Source: Cyanobium sp. NIES-981
Lineage (GTDB): Bacteria; Cyanobacteriota; Cyanobacteriia; PCC-6307; Cyanobiaceae
Length of the DNA stretch: 5,858 nt
NCBI GenBank assembly: GCA_945907085.1
Contig: CAMDSS010000131.1
Coordinates: 1 to 5,858 of the forward strand
Direction: 5' to 3'
Shown here: piece by piece, positions 1 to 5,815 of the stretch
Numbering within the stretch: the first letter of the stretch is position 1
Layout of the letters: each line of letters begins with the position of its first letter
Made by a program: the position numbers and the translations under genes
The notes under the pieces: model-generated
Databases searched by the model: none
What the model was told of the DNA's origin: nothing
What the model saw: the letters and a program-made list of their open reading frames with translations, nothing else

Positions 1-1446
1 CTGCAACTGGCCGCCTGGGGCGACCCCATGGGCGACGGCCTGGACTGGCTTGATCCCCCACCCGCTGCCCCCCTGCTGGAGGCCAGGGATCTTTTGCTGC
101 AGCTGGGAGCCATCGATGCCAAAGGCACCCTGCTGCCCCACGGCCAGCACCTGGCCCAGCTCGGGCTGCACCCCAGGCTTGCCCACATGCTGCTGAAGGG
201 CCAAGCCATGCAAAGCCTGGATCTGGCCTGCGAGTTGGCCGCCTTATTGAGTGAGCGGGATCCGCTCAAACCCGACGAGGCCGGATCCGATCTCATGCCC
301 CGCCTCGACTGGTTGCGCCGCCAGTCCGGCCGATCCCCCCTGCGCCAACTCCAGGAGCAATGGCACCGCCAGGTGATCTCCTTACATCCAGGCCCGGGGG
401 AGGCCAAACTCCGGCCAGAAACGGAAGCCCCAAAAGCTTCAACTCCAGAGGCAGCAATCGCCGCCCGACTGGTCAGCCTGGCCTACCCGGAGCGGGTGGC
501 CCTCGCCCGTGCTGGCAGCAGCCATCGTTTCTTGATGCGCGGTGGGCGGGGCGCCTTGCTGCACCCCAGCGATCCCCTGGTGGGTTGTGAAGCCCTGGCG
601 ATTGCCACGGCCGACGGCCAGGGGAGCGATGCCCGGATCGGCCTAGCCCTGCCGATCGCCCGGGACGAGCTCGTGGCCCTCGCCGAAGCGGGCGCCGGCC
701 AATGGCAGTGCACGGCCCAATGGGATGGCGCCAGCCAGCGGGTGCGCTGTGAGCAAACCCTGCAGCTGGGCGCCCTCGTGCTGGACAGGCGGCCCTGGCA
801 TGGGCCCAGCGGCGAGCTGGTGCGCCAAGCCCTCCTCGAGGGGCTGGCGGAACTGGGTCTTGGCGCCCTCCCCTGGAGTGACCGGAGCCGCCAACTGCAA
901 CAGCGCCTGGCCCTAGCCCACCAGCACCTGGGGGAACCCTGGCCCAATGGCCACCTCGACCATTTGCTCACCCACCTCGACCAGTGGCTTGGCCCCCATC
1001 TCGAAGGACTGCGCAGCCTGGACGAGCTCAAGGGTCTCGACCTCTTTGAAGCCCTCTGGGGGGAAGCGCCTTGGCGGCTTCGCACAGAGCTGGACGATTT
1101 GCTCCCATCCGCCCTGGGGGTGCCCTCGGGTCGCGATGTTCCGTTGGATTACGCCAACGGCGCGCCGGTTCTGGCGGTGAAGCTGCAAGAGATGTTTGGC
1201 GCCACCCGCACCCCCACGGTGCTGGGAGGCCAGCTCCCGGTGACGGTGCATCTGCTCACGCCCGCGGGCCGGCCGGCCGCAATCACCCAAGACTTAGCCG
1301 GCTTCTGGGCCGGCAGCTACCAGGAGGTGCGCCGCGACCTCAGGGGCCGTTATCCCAAGCACCCCTGGCCGGAGGATCCCACCCAGGCGATCGCCACCGC
1401 CCTCACCAAGGCCCGCCTAAGCCAAGCCCGACTTACCAAAAGCTGA
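1..1446 (+). CDS. hrpB: ATP-dependent RNA helicase HrpB, C-terminal part (5' end outside the window)
   Basis: The reading frame is open from base 1, so the ATG at 28 is internal and not the start. The visible 481 residues lack the DEAH helicase core; family members are usually about 800-850 residues long, so roughly the first 350 lie upstream of the window. Visible blocks, numbered from base 1, are the post-helicase helical region with WLDPP (about 16-20) and HPRLAHML (about 57-64), a middle region with AYPERVALAR, and the HrpB_C domain near the end with PSGRDVPLDYANG, TQDLAGFW and RGRYPKHPWPEDP (about 448-460). These are hallmark HrpB strings. HrpB is a DExH-box helicase related to HrpA; its exact cellular substrate is poorly defined. 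The stop TGA at 1444-1446 faces the HAD gene with a 16-nt convergent gap and no visible terminator. GC is high: the row 541-600 is 44 of 60. Identity is very secure, function only at family level. Confidence 0.95.
   Translation: MQLAAWGDPMGDGLDWLDPPPAAPLLEARDLLLQLGAIDAKGTLLPHGQHLAQLGLHPRLAHMLLKGQAMQSLDLACELAALLSERDPLKPDEAGSDLMPRLDWLRRQSGRSPLRQLQEQWHRQVISLHPGPGEAKLRPETEAPKASTPEAAIAARLVSLAYPERVALARAGSSHRFLMRGGRGALLHPSDPLVGCEALAIATADGQGSDARIGLALPIARDELVALAEAGAGQWQCTAQWDGASQRVRCEQTLQLGALVLDRRPWHGPSGELVRQALLEGLAELGLGALPWSDRSRQLQQRLALAHQHLGEPWPNGHLDHLLTHLDQWLGPHLEGLRSLDELKGLDLFEALWGEAPWRLRTELDDLLPSALGVPSGRDVPLDYANGAPVLAVKLQEMFGATRTPTVLGGQLPVTVHLLTPAGRPAAITQDLAGFWAGSYQEVRRDLRGRYPKHPWPEDPTQAIATALTKARLSQARLTKS
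1387..1394. repeat. single HIP1 octamer GCGATCGC
   Basis: The palindrome GCGATCGC lies inside the 3' end of hrpB. HIP1 is the highly iterated palindrome of many cyanobacterial genomes. This is the only full copy I see in the window, so it is weak evidence for lineage; one copy could arise by chance in GC-rich sequence. Confidence 0.5.
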
Positions 1447-1462
1447 CTGGCGAAGGCCCGTC

Positions 1463-2272
1463 TCAATCCAAAAGGTGACCAAAGCCGAAGTGGCGCAGGC
1501 CCTCGACGATCCCCACGCAGCCATGGCCTTGGGCCAGATAGATGCCCTGGAGCCGGGGCAATGCCGCCAACAGATCGGGCTCGGCATTGCCCACCATCAC
1601 CCCGGAAAGGCCCGTTTCGAACATGGCCAAATCATTGAGACTGTCCCCGGCGGTGACCACCCGATCCGCCTCGATGGCCAGCACGTCGAGCAACGCCAGC
1701 AAAGTGGAGCCTTTGTTGACGCCTGCCGGAAGCACGTCGAGGTACTGGTTGTCCGACAGCAGGCAATCCACCCCGTGCTGCTCGATTTGGGCAATGAGGC
1801 CGTGATCAAACGTTTCGGGGTCGTAGTAGTAAGCCAGGCGACGTTCGGAGCTGATCGGCTGAGAAGACAGACCTTTGGCCCCATCCAGGAGCGCCCGGAC
1901 GGGCCCATGCTTGCCCTCCCAGCGTTGCTGAATCGGATCCACCGCCAAGGAGAGCAGCTCGAAGCTGGCCCCGCAGGCCACGGTGCAGCCCACATCGCCA
2001 ATCACGAGATGGGGGGCTCGCAGACCCAAGTCCTCGTCTTGAACCAAAAGCCGATCGATCGAACCCAGATCCCGCCCCGTGCAAAACACGTGCAGCACCC
2101 GATGCCGCTGGCGTTCCAGCCAGCCATAGAAGGCGCGGCGCTCGGCCAGAGGGCCCCCCAGCAAGGTGCCATCGAGGTCGGTGACAAGCACCAATTCGGG
2201 ATGGTCGGGCAGGGGAGCCGAAAGCTCCTGCAGCAAAAGCTGGCGGGGGTGAAGGTTGCTCGCCGTCGTCAT
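1463..2272 (-). CDS. HAD-superfamily phosphatase, sucrose-6-phosphate phosphatase-like
   Basis: This 269-residue protein has the four HAD motifs: DLDGT at 32-36 (nucleophile D32, acid/base D34), TGR at 65-67, lysine K187 in a VNKGS loop, and GDSLND at 209-214 binding Mg2+. The pattern between them (PHLVIGDVG near 87-95, SDNQYLDVLP at 173-182, MVGNA at 226-230) is that of the S6PP/Cof-like class IIB cap. Members dephosphorylate sugar phosphates such as sucrose-6-phosphate or glucosyl- and mannosyl-3-phosphoglycerate, the last step in making compatible solutes. No glycosyltransferase partner is visible, so the substrate is unresolved. The cytoplasm is expected, as no signal peptide or membrane segment is seen. 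I chose the ATG at 2272, preceded by a GGGG-containing weak ribosome site. An upstream in-frame ATG at 2329 would add 19 low-complexity residues and overlap the divergent gene further. The stop is TGA at 1465-1463. Confidence 0.88.
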   Translation of the reverse strand: MTTASNLHPRQLLLQELSAPLPDHPELVLVTDLDGTLLGGPLAERRAFYGWLERQRHRVLHVFCTGRDLGSIDRLLVQDEDLGLRAPHLVIGDVGCTVACGASFELLSLAVDPIQQRWEGKHGPVRALLDGAKGLSSQPISSERRLAYYYDPETFDHGLIAQIEQHGVDCLLSDNQYLDVLPAGVNKGSTLLALLDVLAIEADRVVTAGDSLNDLAMFETGLSGVMVGNAEPDLLAALPRLQGIYLAQGHGCVGIVEGLRHFGFGHLLD

Positions 2273-2297
2273 GGATCCCCGCAAGGCTGGGCCACCC

Positions 2298-2513
2298 ATG
2301 GGGAGGCGAGACTGGCTGCTAACAGCCACCCCTAGTTTGGCCCGCTTCTACGTCAAAAATCGCCGGGATGGATCCAGGCTCCTGAGCAGCGCCCTGGTGA
2401 TCACGGCCGCAGGCCTCATCCGAATCGACCATCCCGCAGGGCGCGTGGTGGCCCTGGTGGCAGGGCTGATCAGCCTCTACTGGTGGGGCTGCTACCGCAA
2501 GCTCGCGTCATGA
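2298..2513 (+). CDS. small two-helix membrane protein of unknown function, coupled to xseA
   Basis: I do not recognise this 71-residue protein. It has a basic N-terminal third (RFYVKNRRDGSR at about 16-27) followed by two hydrophobic stretches, about 29-43 and 48-66, separated by a short polar turn (RIDHPAG); this suggests a small helical hairpin in the membrane. It ends YWWGCYRKLAS. Its TGA stop shares bases with the xseA start (ATGA at 2510-2513), so it is probably the first gene of the ExoVII operon and translationally coupled to xseA. The start is uncertain: ATG at 2298, ATG at 2271 (overlapping the HAD start), or TTG at 2337 (58 residues, beginning just before the more protein-like ARFYVKNRRDG segment). 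None has a strong ribosome site. That it is a gene is inferred from the ATGA coupling and plausible membrane topology. Confidence 0.62.
   Translation: MGRRDWLLTATPSLARFYVKNRRDGSRLLSSALVITAAGLIRIDHPAGRVVALVAGLISLYWWGCYRKLAS
2510..2513 (+). promoter_or_regulatory. ATGA stop/start overlap fixing the xseA start
   Basis: The TGA stop of the small membrane protein (2511-2513) overlaps the ATG of xseA (2510-2512). This supports ATG 2510 over the in-frame ATG at 2483, which would add nine residues (MGLLPQARV) encoded within the upstream gene. Such overlaps usually indicate translational coupling by re-initiation. Confidence 0.7.
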
Positions 2514-3757
2514 GCGGTAGCGGCGAAACCTCTGCCATCCCCCGTTACGGCGTCAGCGAACTCACCCAAGCCATCGGCAGCTTGCTCGAGCGGGGCTTTG
2601 CCCCCCGCTTTCTGCTGGATGCCACGGTCAGCAGGCCCCAAACCAAAAAGGGGCATCTGTGGCTCACCCTGGTCGATGGGCAAGCGTCCATCTCCGGGGT
2701 GGTGTGGGCCTCCCAGTTGGCCAAGCTCAGCTTTGTGCCCGCCGAGGGTGACGGGGTTGTGGTGGTTGGCAAGCTCAATTTCTGGGCGAGTCGCGCCACC
2801 CTTTGCGTCCAGGTACTGGATGTGCGGCCCAGCCTCAGCGGCGTACTGCGCCAATTTGAACGGGTGCGGGAGCTCTTAAGCGACGAGGGCCTGCTGGATC
2901 CCCTGCTCAAGCGGCCCTTGCCCGCCGTACCCCAGCGGATCGCCCTGCTCACCAGCGTGCCGAGCTCAGCCCTGGCCGACATGCTCCGCACGGCAGCCGA
3001 GCGCTGGCCCGCTGCCGAGGTGATCGTGGTGCCCATTCCGGTGCAGGGCTCCGTGGAAGCCCAAATCTGTGCCGCCGTTGAACGGGTGGGGACCCAGGCA
3101 CAAGAGCTGGGAATTGACGCCCTGGTGCTGGCCCGGGGCGGGGGCAGCCGGGAGGACTTAGCCGTCTTCGATGGTGAACAACTGGCCCGATGCATCACGG
3201 CATGCCCCATCCCTGTGGTCAGTGGCGTGGGCCATGAAGACGACACCACCATCTGTGATCTGGTCGCCGATTACCGCGCCGCCACCCCCACGGCCGCCCT
3301 GATCGCCCTGCTGCCCGATCGATCCATGGCCTTGCAGGGCATCAGCCAGCTGAAACGCCATGTTCGCGATGTGATCCAGTTCCAGGTGCAGGGCTGCAAA
3401 CACCAACTTCAAAGCCAATGGGAACGCCTGCTGGGGCTCCACCCCCAGCATCTCTTGCAACGGGAACGACAACTGCTGGACCACCGGCGCCAGTTGCTGC
3501 AGGCCCTATCCCCCCAGCACCTGCTCGGTAGGGGATTCAGCCTGGTGCGGGATGGCCAGGGACAGATCGTCAGTTCCGTTGGCCAACTCAAAGCCGGCGA
3601 TGGGGTGATGATCGAACTTGCCGACGGTGCCCTGGATGCCACGGTGGGACACATTCATCGCCATCAACCATGCCCAGGGCAACCAAAAGCAAAACCAAAT
3701 CGGAGCTCCCCGACCCGGAGGATGGGCAAGGCGGCAACGGAGTCGCTGCCGACCTGA
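2510..3757 (+). CDS. xseA: Exodeoxyribonuclease VII large subunit
   Basis: XseA with XseB degrades single-stranded DNA from either end into acid-soluble oligonucleotides and acts in DNA repair in the cytoplasm. The 415-residue product has an N-terminal OB-fold from about 11 to 108 (YGVSELTQAIGSLLERGF, then HLWLTLVDG), then the Exonuc_VII_L catalytic domain: LLTSVPSSALADML at 146-159, PVQGSVEAQI at 177-186, ARGGGSREDL at 208-217 and SGVGHEDDTTICDLVADYRA at 238-257. By alignment from memory, D157, R209, H242 and D245 match the residues known to be essential in the E. coli enzyme (D155, R205, H238, D241). A Gln/Leu/Arg-rich helical stretch at about 280-335 should be the coiled coil; it is shorter than in the 456-residue E. 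coli protein. LLGRGFSLVRDG (338-349) closes the fold. The last 30 or so residues are a basic, proline-rich tail encoded across the start of xseB. Confidence 0.96.
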   Translation: MSGSGETSAIPRYGVSELTQAIGSLLERGFAPRFLLDATVSRPQTKKGHLWLTLVDGQASISGVVWASQLAKLSFVPAEGDGVVVVGKLNFWASRATLCVQVLDVRPSLSGVLRQFERVRELLSDEGLLDPLLKRPLPAVPQRIALLTSVPSSALADMLRTAAERWPAAEVIVVPIPVQGSVEAQICAAVERVGTQAQELGIDALVLARGGGSREDLAVFDGEQLARCITACPIPVVSGVGHEDDTTICDLVADYRAATPTAALIALLPDRSMALQGISQLKRHVRDVIQFQVQGCKHQLQSQWERLLGLHPQHLLQRERQLLDHRRQLLQALSPQHLLGRGFSLVRDGQGQIVSSVGQLKAGDGVMIELADGALDATVGHIHRHQPCPGQPKAKPNRSSPTRRMGKAATESLPT

Positions 3758-3963
3758 GCTACAACGAAGCGCGTACGGCCCTAGAGCTGACCTTGGCGCA
3801 ATTGCAATCCGCCAACTTGGACGTGGAGGCCATGGCCGGCCTCTACCAACGGGCCCAGGCCTATGCGAACCGCTGTCAAACCGTGCTCGATGCCGTGGAG
3901 CAACAGGTCATGCTTTGGGACAGCAGCGATCCGAAGGCAAAACCAGAGCCCTACCAACCATGA
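3670..3963 (+). CDS. xseB: Exodeoxyribonuclease VII small subunit
   Basis: This 97-residue protein carries the XseB helical domain from about residue 29 to 84: SYNEARTALELTLAQLQS, then LDVEAMAGLYQRAQAYANRC and a final helix ending EQQVMLWD. XseB binds several copies per XseA coiled coil and is needed for nuclease activity. It is slightly longer than the usual roughly 80 residues because of a charged, low-complexity N-terminal leader of 28 residues (PRATKSKTKSELPDPEDG). The first 88 nt overlap the 3' end of xseA in another frame. ATG at 3670 is chosen because no other in-frame ATG or GTG precedes the conserved domain. No clear ribosome site is present, so expression probably depends on ribosomes translating xseA. 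The stop TGA at 3961-3963 overlaps the next start. Confidence 0.93.
   Translation: MPRATKSKTKSELPDPEDGQGGNGVAADLSYNEARTALELTLAQLQSANLDVEAMAGLYQRAQAYANRCQTVLDAVEQQVMLWDSSDPKAKPEPYQP
3960..3963 (+). promoter_or_regulatory. ATGA stop/start overlap of xseB and the DUF2834 gene
   Basis: The xseB stop TGA (3961-3963) shares bases with ATG 3960-3962 of the DUF2834 gene. This fixes that start and argues for coupled translation. An upstream in-frame ATG at 3618 would put 114 unrelated residues inside xseA and xseB and is not credible. Confidence 0.75.
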
Positions 3964-4349
3964 CATCAGACAGCCAAGCTGAAACCCCAAGACCCCTGCC
4001 GTGGCTGAAGTGGGTGTACCTAGCGCTCGCCATCGCTGGGGCCATTTTCCCGTGGCTAGCCAACCTGGACTTCATGCAGGCCACGGGCGGCGCCAGCTTC
4101 AATCTGGGCCTATTTGTGAGCCAGGCCAATGCCAATCCCGCAGCCCAGTCGCTGTCAAGGGACCTCGCCATCGGCGCCACCGCCGTGGTGATTTGGATCG
4201 TGCAGGAAAGCAGGCGCATCAAGATGCGCGGATTGGTGTGGGTGCTCCTGAGCTGCATCACGGTTGCCTTTGCCTTCGGTGCGCCCCTCTTTCTCTACCT
4301 GCGCGAAAGACGCCTGGAAGAGCTCTGGATCGAAGAGCAAAACCCCTAA
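3960..4349 (+). CDS. DUF2834 family membrane protein
   Basis: The 129-residue product matches what I recall of DUF2834, a small membrane family of unknown function common in cyanobacteria and proteobacteria. Three hydrophobic segments are seen: about 18-36 (YLALAIAGAIFPWLANL), 69-82 (LAIGATAVVIWIVQ) and 91-114, ending in the typical GAPLFLYLRERRLE (107-120). Family-like elements include FVSQANANP (52-60) in the loop after helix 1, an acidic residue in DLAIGA before helix 2, and ESRRIKMR (83-90) after it. The N-terminus is polar and proline-rich with no cleavable signal. It is the last gene of the cluster that begins with the small membrane protein and xseA. It faces the zinc-ribbon gene convergently with a 12-nt gap. 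No enzymatic role can be read from the sequence, and linkage to ExoVII may simply be shared transcription. Confidence 0.88.
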   Translation: MTSDSQAETPRPLPWLKWVYLALAIAGAIFPWLANLDFMQATGGASFNLGLFVSQANANPAAQSLSRDLAIGATAVVIWIVQESRRIKMRGLVWVLLSCITVAFAFGAPLFLYLRERRLEELWIEEQNP

Positions 4350-4361
4350 AGGCCAACAGCC

Positions 4362-4703
4362 TTAATTGCGCTCGTCATCGACGACCTCCACATCAATCGT
4401 TGCCGTGCTGGCATCGATGAACTCAGCAGAGCCAGAGGCTCCACTGCCATTGGCCAGGGAGGCTCCACAGGCCGGGCAGGCGTCCAGGCCGCTGCTGACG
4501 AAACCACAAGCTGGACAGGGCTTTAAACGGCGTTGGAGTAACTGCCAGCCGACAAAGCCGCCGATCCCCAAGATCAGGGGCAGCACCAAGATAGTGAGGG
4601 TTAAACCCTCGGCTAGGTCGAGGAAAAGACGACCAAACGTGCCGGGAGCGAGCAGGAGCAGGCCTCCAACAGCGATCCACACCCAGGGAATTTTGCGTTC
4701 CAT
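4362..4703 (-). CDS. small membrane-anchored zinc-ribbon protein, function unknown
   Basis: The 113-residue protein has two predicted membrane helices, about 7-28 (WVWIAVGGLLLLAPG) and 34-56 (LTLTILVLPLILGIGGFVGW), then a basic junction (QRRLK, 57-61) and a treble-clef-like zinc ribbon with Cys63, Cys66, Cys76 and Cys79 (CPACG-x8-ACPACG). A low-complexity Gly/Ser/Ala linker and an acidic tail (VEVVDDERN) follow. The topology probably places the ribbon in the cytoplasm under the positive-inside rule. Related short zinc-ribbon membrane proteins are generally hypothetical. It lies 36 nt downstream of the BrkB-family stop on the same strand, so the two are likely co-transcribed. The ATG at 4703 is the natural start since the first helix begins immediately after it; no strong ribosome site precedes it. 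The gene is convincing, the function unassigned. Confidence 0.82.
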   Translation of the reverse strand: MERKIPWVWIAVGGLLLLAPGTFGRLFLDLAEGLTLTILVLPLILGIGGFVGWQLLQRRLKPCPACGFVSSGLDACPACGASLANGSGASGSAEFIDASTATIDVEVVDDERN

Positions 4704-4739
4704 CGTCGGATGCCTAAACCGCTACAACCATCCTCACCC

Positions 4740-5672
4740 CTAGCGAGGCAGTTGGGGTGGTTCGCGGGAAGGCCCCCGCAGGAGAACCAGAGAGAGACAT
4801 TGGCCGTAGTAGAGGACCACTCCCACAAGCCAGACCCAAAGCGTGAGTACCAGCACACCGCCAATGACGCCGTAGGCCTGGAAACGGAGTCCAAGCAAAA
4901 ATAAGACGCGTCCAAGCAGAACGTTCAAGACAGTCAGAGCAATACTGATCAGAAGCGCACCAGGGATCAGGGGACGCCATCGAATGCGCCGCGATGGCAA
5001 GACCCAGAGCAGCAACAAGGACGCGAAAAAAGTTAGTGAAAGTGAAAAGATCAGATCGATGCCGAAGGAAACAGGCCGCTGAAAAGAAAAAGAAGCCGGC
5101 CAAAGCTGGAACACCCACTGATTCAGGGAAAGGGCTCCCAGCAATCTGCTATTTGTAATCAGCTGATCGACAGAAATAAACATGGCAAACAACGAAACAA
5201 GCCCGATAGCCTTCAATCGGAGCTGGACATAGCGGCGAACAAGGGTCTGCCATACCATGCCCTCAAAGCCAAAAGGCCGATTCCACCAAAGGCGATCTGC
5301 TCCACGCTGGAGGGTGAGATAGGCATTGCTAGAAGTGAGCAACAACACCACAACACCCAACAGTCCAGCGCCAAAACCCTGACGCATAAAGCGCAGCAAC
5401 GTGGCCGAAAACAGAGCCATCGCCGAATCAGGCAAAACCTCCGAGGCAATGGAAATCAAGCGCTCTGTCACACCTTCATCGCGACCAAGAATCCGCGCGG
5501 CCAAGGAAAGGGCAATCAGCAGGATCGGCAAAAAAGACTGAAGACTGTGGTATGCGAAAGCCGCACTCAGATCAACACAGTCGTGACGCAGCCACAAGCG
5601 ATAGGCCCGCCAAAATGGCAACAGGCGGGATAATCGAGCAGAAGAGAAAAGCAACGGGCATCGCCCCGGCAT
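4740..5672 (-). CDS. YihY/BrkB family inner-membrane protein
   Basis: The 310-residue product fits the Virul_fac_BrkB family in length (about 280-320) and pattern. An amphipathic N-terminal segment (FWRAYRLWLRHD) precedes DLSAAFAYHSLQSFLPILL (34-52), the typical first helix. Hydrophobic segments fall at about 38-62, 100-121, 153-172, 202-226, 236-258 and 266-297, giving six helices. The ending YGVIGGVLVLTLWVWLVGVV (267-286) is the usual final block. The molecular function of the family is not settled; older annotations as ribonuclease BN or serum-resistance factor should not be carried over. ATG 5672 is the first in frame. A poor promoter-like pair (TTGGAC, 18 nt, TACGCT on the minus strand) lies just upstream, but I give it little weight. 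Base composition is clearly lower in GC than the left half of the window: row 5161-5220 is 27 of 60 and row 5041-5100 is 29 of 60. It is transcribed in the same direction as the 5S gene. Confidence 0.92.
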   Translation of the reverse strand: MPGRCPLLFSSARLSRLLPFWRAYRLWLRHDCVDLSAAFAYHSLQSFLPILLIALSLAARILGRDEGVTERLISIASEVLPDSAMALFSATLLRFMRQGFGAGLLGVVVLLLTSSNAYLTLQRGADRLWWNRPFGFEGMVWQTLVRRYVQLRLKAIGLVSLFAMFISVDQLITNSRLLGALSLNQWVFQLWPASFSFQRPVSFGIDLIFSLSLTFFASLLLLWVLPSRRIRWRPLIPGALLISIALTVLNVLLGRVLFLLGLRFQAYGVIGGVLVLTLWVWLVGVVLYYGQCLSLVLLRGPSREPPQLPR

Positions 5673-5724
5673 GGGCGAATGGCAAAGCGTAGGGGGAGCC
5701 TAACTCGGGGTCCAAACAGCCAAC

Positions 5725-5752
5725 AAAAAAGCCACCCTCTCGGGTGGCTTTT
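5725..5752 (-). terminator. intrinsic terminator behind the rRNA locus, usable from both strands
   Basis: A perfect 7-bp stem, GCCACCC (5731-5737) with GGGTGGC (5742-5748), encloses a TCTC loop. On the minus strand it is followed by six U (A at 5725-5730), and on the plus strand by four U (5749-5752); the A and T runs can lengthen the stem by four pairs. It lies about 65 nt beyond the 5S 3' end, where an rRNA operon terminator is expected, and separates the rRNA from the BrkB gene. Confidence 0.87.
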
Positions 5753-5815
5753 CGTCTCAGCCGCTGCTCCCATCAAAGGAGGCCAGCTGCTTGAGCTTGG
5801 ATGGATGAATGTTTT
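5753..5815 (-). other. 5S rRNA trailer spacer
   Basis: This 63-nt stretch lies between the 5S 3' end and the terminator hairpin. It holds no credible gene and is too short for a tRNA. On the rRNA strand it contains CCTCCTTT (5782-5775), discussed as a finding. It is probably removed during 5S maturation. Confidence 0.5.

Noticed and set aside
483..1085. 200-codon minus-strand open frame inside hrpB
   Set aside because: It is an Arg/Ser-rich shadow of the HrpB coding frame, with no domain or ribosome site.
1475..2335. 286-codon plus-strand open frame fully opposite the HAD gene
   Set aside because: Its translation has no recognisable domain, while the opposite strand carries all four HAD motifs in order. 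Long antisense frames are common in GC-rich coding DNA.
2545..3252. 235-codon minus-strand open frame inside xseA
   Set aside because: The product is Ser/Arg/Thr-rich low complexity, and xseA on the other strand has unmistakable conserved motifs throughout.
3618..3959. Possible 114-residue N-terminal extension of the DUF2834 protein
   Set aside because: It would be translated from a third frame across xseA and xseB. The family length of about 110-130 residues and the ATGA junction support the start at 3960.
4613..4915. 100-codon minus-strand open frame spanning the BrkB/zinc-ribbon junction
   Set aside because: It overlaps two well-supported genes in a different frame, and its sequence resembles no protein family.
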